Positions 32,776-35,584 of a stretch of 35,584 bases of DNA are shown piece by piece (the stretch's first letter is position 1; each line of letters begins with the position of its first letter). Position numbers and translations under genes: made by a program. Source of the DNA: Spongospora subterranea (Eukaryota > Endomyxa > Phytomyxea > Plasmodiophorida > Plasmodiophoridae); the NCBI GenBank assembly GCA_900404475.1, contig OUQQ01000331.1, positions 1 through 35,584 of the forward strand, written 5' to 3'. A model generated the notes under the pieces. That model made no database searches. It had not been told where the DNA came from and worked only from the letters and a program-made list of their open reading frames with translations.

Positions 32776-35584
32776 ATGGCCGATCTCGTATCAGAACTGG
32801 AGCGGTTTAGGATGGTTGACGTCAGCATTGCTCAACGTCTTGATACACTCTTATCGGAAAGAAATTCCTTGCTGCACGATGAAAACTCACTTTTGACCGA
32901 AGTCATTTCAAAGAGGTTATTTCTGCATTTTTGTTCTGCTTCGGCTGTAAACTGTGATTTATCAGCGTCAGCGGAATCAAAGATTCAGAACGCACGTCGT
33001 GTGCATTGATGAACAAAATAGGTTCCTCCAATGTACTAGCCACGGCCATATCGGGCAAAGTGAGTTCCTCGATTTGATAAGAACATTCAAATCTTTCAGA
33101 TTGGTTGCTAACAATTGACGAGGCTAGGTCAGAGAATTAGATTGCGCCCAGTCAAGGCTTAGACTTGCGTTGGAGCAAATTGATTTGGTTTTAGATCTAA
33201 AAATAGCCATAGAAACTGTGAGTACTCGCATTACGAGGTCATCGACTCGCGTTTGATTTTATCTCAGAGTCGAGAATCGCTGAATGATGGCGACTTCGAA
33301 AAAGCTGCGAAAATTGTTAACAGGATGTTACGTCACTACAGAAAAAAAAAGGAGGCAGAGTCGGACATCGATGGCTGCACTTTTGAAGACGATGACGAAG
33401 TTTCGTTTCGCGTTCTCATAGACTTCGAATCGCAGCTGCGAGACGCTATACTTGAGCAATACAACAAATCAACGGATGACGAACAGGTTGGTACTAATAT
33501 TGGCTGAAAACTTTTCTAAATTGTGTGGCTAGATTGTGCGCTATTGTAGACTTCTTTCTTATGTCGGATTAGGTTATTCTGGCTTGGATAACTGTTGTTC
33601 ATTGATTGCCCGTCAAATGGATGCCGCTGTCCAGAAATTGGCCTCGTCACCGATATTACTTGAGAATGTTTCAGCCATTTTTGACCTCATTACTGATTGT
33701 GTTCGTGATTATGAACGCCAACTGCAGCAGGATTTTGGGCTTGGTAGATACTATGTCCCTTCCGATATCGTCTTATATGACAAGTAATTTAGGGTCTCAT
33801 GCCTGCCTTATCCACAAAATGCAACTCCTTTCGGATCGTCACGTTATTGCCAGAATTGAGGAGTTTCTTGAACATCATCATTTGGCTCAATTGGCAGCAA
33901 CGGTCTCTACTTCGTCTTGGAAATCTGATAGTGAATCTAGCAATGATTCCGCTGTTCTCGATCGGACTCTTGAAGACGTAATCTGAAACATTGCGAGTTG
34001 CTGTTTTGATATCTTACATACATCACTTAGATCGCCAGCTTGGCAAGAGAATGTGAACTTTTTGACCTGGATTTACGATCAGCTTATGCGCATGCATTTG
34101 AGACATTTCGCGAAAACAGTGTCGATATGTTCAAAGCCGTTGCTGAAATCCGCCCTGTAGCTGCGACTGTGGGGTTCAAATGTCTCTTTTACCAAGTTTT
34201 TCTTAGGACTGGATATCTTTGTCTCCAGAGAGTGACCTAAACAAGGTTGTTCAAGAAGTGTTGAATCACTATATTACATTAGAACACTCCTACATGATTA
34301 GGAATGTCGATAAAGCGATTCAATTGGCAGACACTATGGTGGAGGTGTCATTATCAACGCTATCTGTCACAAAAGCATCAGACTTTGTAAGCGTATACGA
34401 TTAATTTATTTCAGAGAGGGTTCAAAATCAAATAGGTCGACGACGTGTTCTATATTTTAAAAACCAGCGGCGTTCGAGCTTTCAGTACACAGAGTTTGAC
34501 AAGTGCAATTGCAGTTTTGAACAATATCAATTCTTTCTTAGACGGTGAATACAAGCAAACTATTGTTAATCGCATTCAGGTAAACCTATGGAGTCATTTT
34601 CACAATATCTTATCCATTGTGAAATCAGGTAACTCAAGCGGAATCAGATTCTAGTTCCTCTGCGTTTTTTACCGATCAGATGGAACATGAACAAGCAGTG
34701 CTAGCAGAGTTACTGGCATTGAATAATGCTGATACAAGTACACATAACATCATCCTTCTTAAAGAATTTTTTGATACTGAATTCAAACAAAGCGCTGCTA
34801 AAGGTTCAATGTTTGGCTTTCGAATATCCAACTTTGCTTTTGAAACGTGCTGCAGGTAATTTGGCTGCGATGGTGGATGCATGTCTTTCAAATATAAAAG
34901 AGACCGCAGAAAGTTTTCGAAAGGTCGTTCTGCAAGGCGTTTTTCGGCATTTGAAATTGATTTACGCCAGAATCACACCTTTTTGCGATCGATTTGAGCA
35001 ATGCTCCTATGAATTTACAGAAGCAGAATACAATTGCGTACCAGACCCATATGTTCTTCAGCTCATTCAAGCGTGTACCACTATTCTCCAAAAAATCAAG
35101 GTGGGGGCTACCTGCATATTGCGACTCTTCCTTCCTAATTGATATAATCAGCCAAATGTCACGGAAAATGTTTTCGATATGATGGCTTTGAGATTAGCCA
35201 AATTTATAGCGGACCGTATTTCAGAAATCTGCTTCAAGAAAACGTTTACCTTTGTATGTAATCAGAAGTCTAAAAGCTTGGTAGTTATAATATATGTTGT
35301 CAACAGAGCGGGGGGCTTCAAGTTGACAAAGACCTTCGGAATCTGGTAGCGTTTTTCTCACAAATCTGCAGTAAATCAGTAAGAAATAAGTTTTTACGCT
35401 TGTCTCAAATCGCATCAATTCTGCAGCTCTATGATGTAAGTAACTTGCAATTCGTTTTTAGAAAAAGTTTCCAACACAAATCTTTATAGATTTCAGAGAT
35501 CCATGACCTTCGACTGGAAAATAATGATTCAAAATTCTGGCGTCTAAGTCTGGAAGATATAAAAAAAATGATGTGCAGGCGGAT
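32776..35584 (+). CDS. COG4: conserved oligomeric Golgi complex subunit 4 (cut by window edge)
   Basis: Fourteen exons are visible: 32776-32915, 32966-33059, 33128-33217, 33268-33486, 33533-33743, 33793-33977, 34031-34156, 34207-34386, 34436-34579, 34629-34803, 34856-35100, 35152-35253, 35307-35435 and 35490 onward (711 codons; family about 750-800). The 13 introns are 46-68 nt. COG4 belongs to lobe A of the Golgi tethering complex and binds the SNARE regulator Sly1. Key matches: 'SGKVRELDCAQSRLRLALEQ', 'LNDGDFEKAAKIVNRML', 'DWISLSPESDLNKVVQEVL', 'VDDVFYILK', 'SGGLQVDKDLRNLVAFF' and 'FLRLSQIASILQLYDISEIH'. The frame is open at the right edge, about 20 codons short of the expected end. An in-frame Met at 32740 is an alternative start. 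Confidence 0.93.

Overview
The window is nuclear DNA from an intron-rich microbial eukaryote. Fifteen protein genes can be read on both strands once short spliceosomal introns are removed. I infer 56 introns of 44-87 nt with GT...AG borders. Each was placed where joining the flanking exons restores frame and, in most cases, a recognisable family motif. The cell makes a mitochondrial complex I subunit (NDUFV2) and a protein resembling the ciliary microtubule protein EFHB/CFAP21. I therefore infer an aerobic organism with a motile flagellum at some stage, such as a zoosporic fungus, oomycete-like or other protist. The lineage itself cannot be fixed by eye.

Layout. 1-740: a decayed Gag-like ORF with a hexapeptide repeat. 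1070-10.06 kb is gene-rich: a double PH-domain protein, a membrane-anchored conserved protein possibly of the six-hairpin glycosidase type, TFIIH subunit TFB1/p62 (10 exons), PIG-H, a patch of inverted repeats, and NDUFV2. LysRS follows at 10.06-11.9 kb, facing NDUFV2 tail to tail. 12.2-23.05 kb is dominated by mobile-element debris: head-to-head gypsy reverse-transcriptase fragments, a MITE-like element, tail-to-tail mariner relics, and a piggyBac-like transposase pseudogene with terminal inverted repeats that contains an assembly gap. A C2H2 zinc-finger gene and MED6 sit within it. 23.6-35.6 kb is gene-rich again: a membrane-anchored SET-domain protein, SNF8/VPS22, a TVP38/TMEM64 protein, an ankyrin protein, a secreted L-type lectin, the EFHB-like gene, and COG4, which runs off the right edge.

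The genes are unrelated housekeeping functions: transcription (TFB1, MED6), translation (LysRS), respiration (NDUFV2), GPI-anchor synthesis (PIG-H), endosome/Golgi traffic (SNF8, TVP38, COG4) and cilium (EFHB-like). There is no operon logic, but neighbours are packed tightly: NDUFV2 and LysRS stop codons are 35 bp apart, and TVP38 and the ankyrin gene are 65 bp apart.

I found no convincing undescribed system. The most useful observations are the membrane-anchored SET protein, the repeated inverted arrangement of element fragments, five stop-free 3n introns that ORF callers would miss, and an assembly artefact at the N run.
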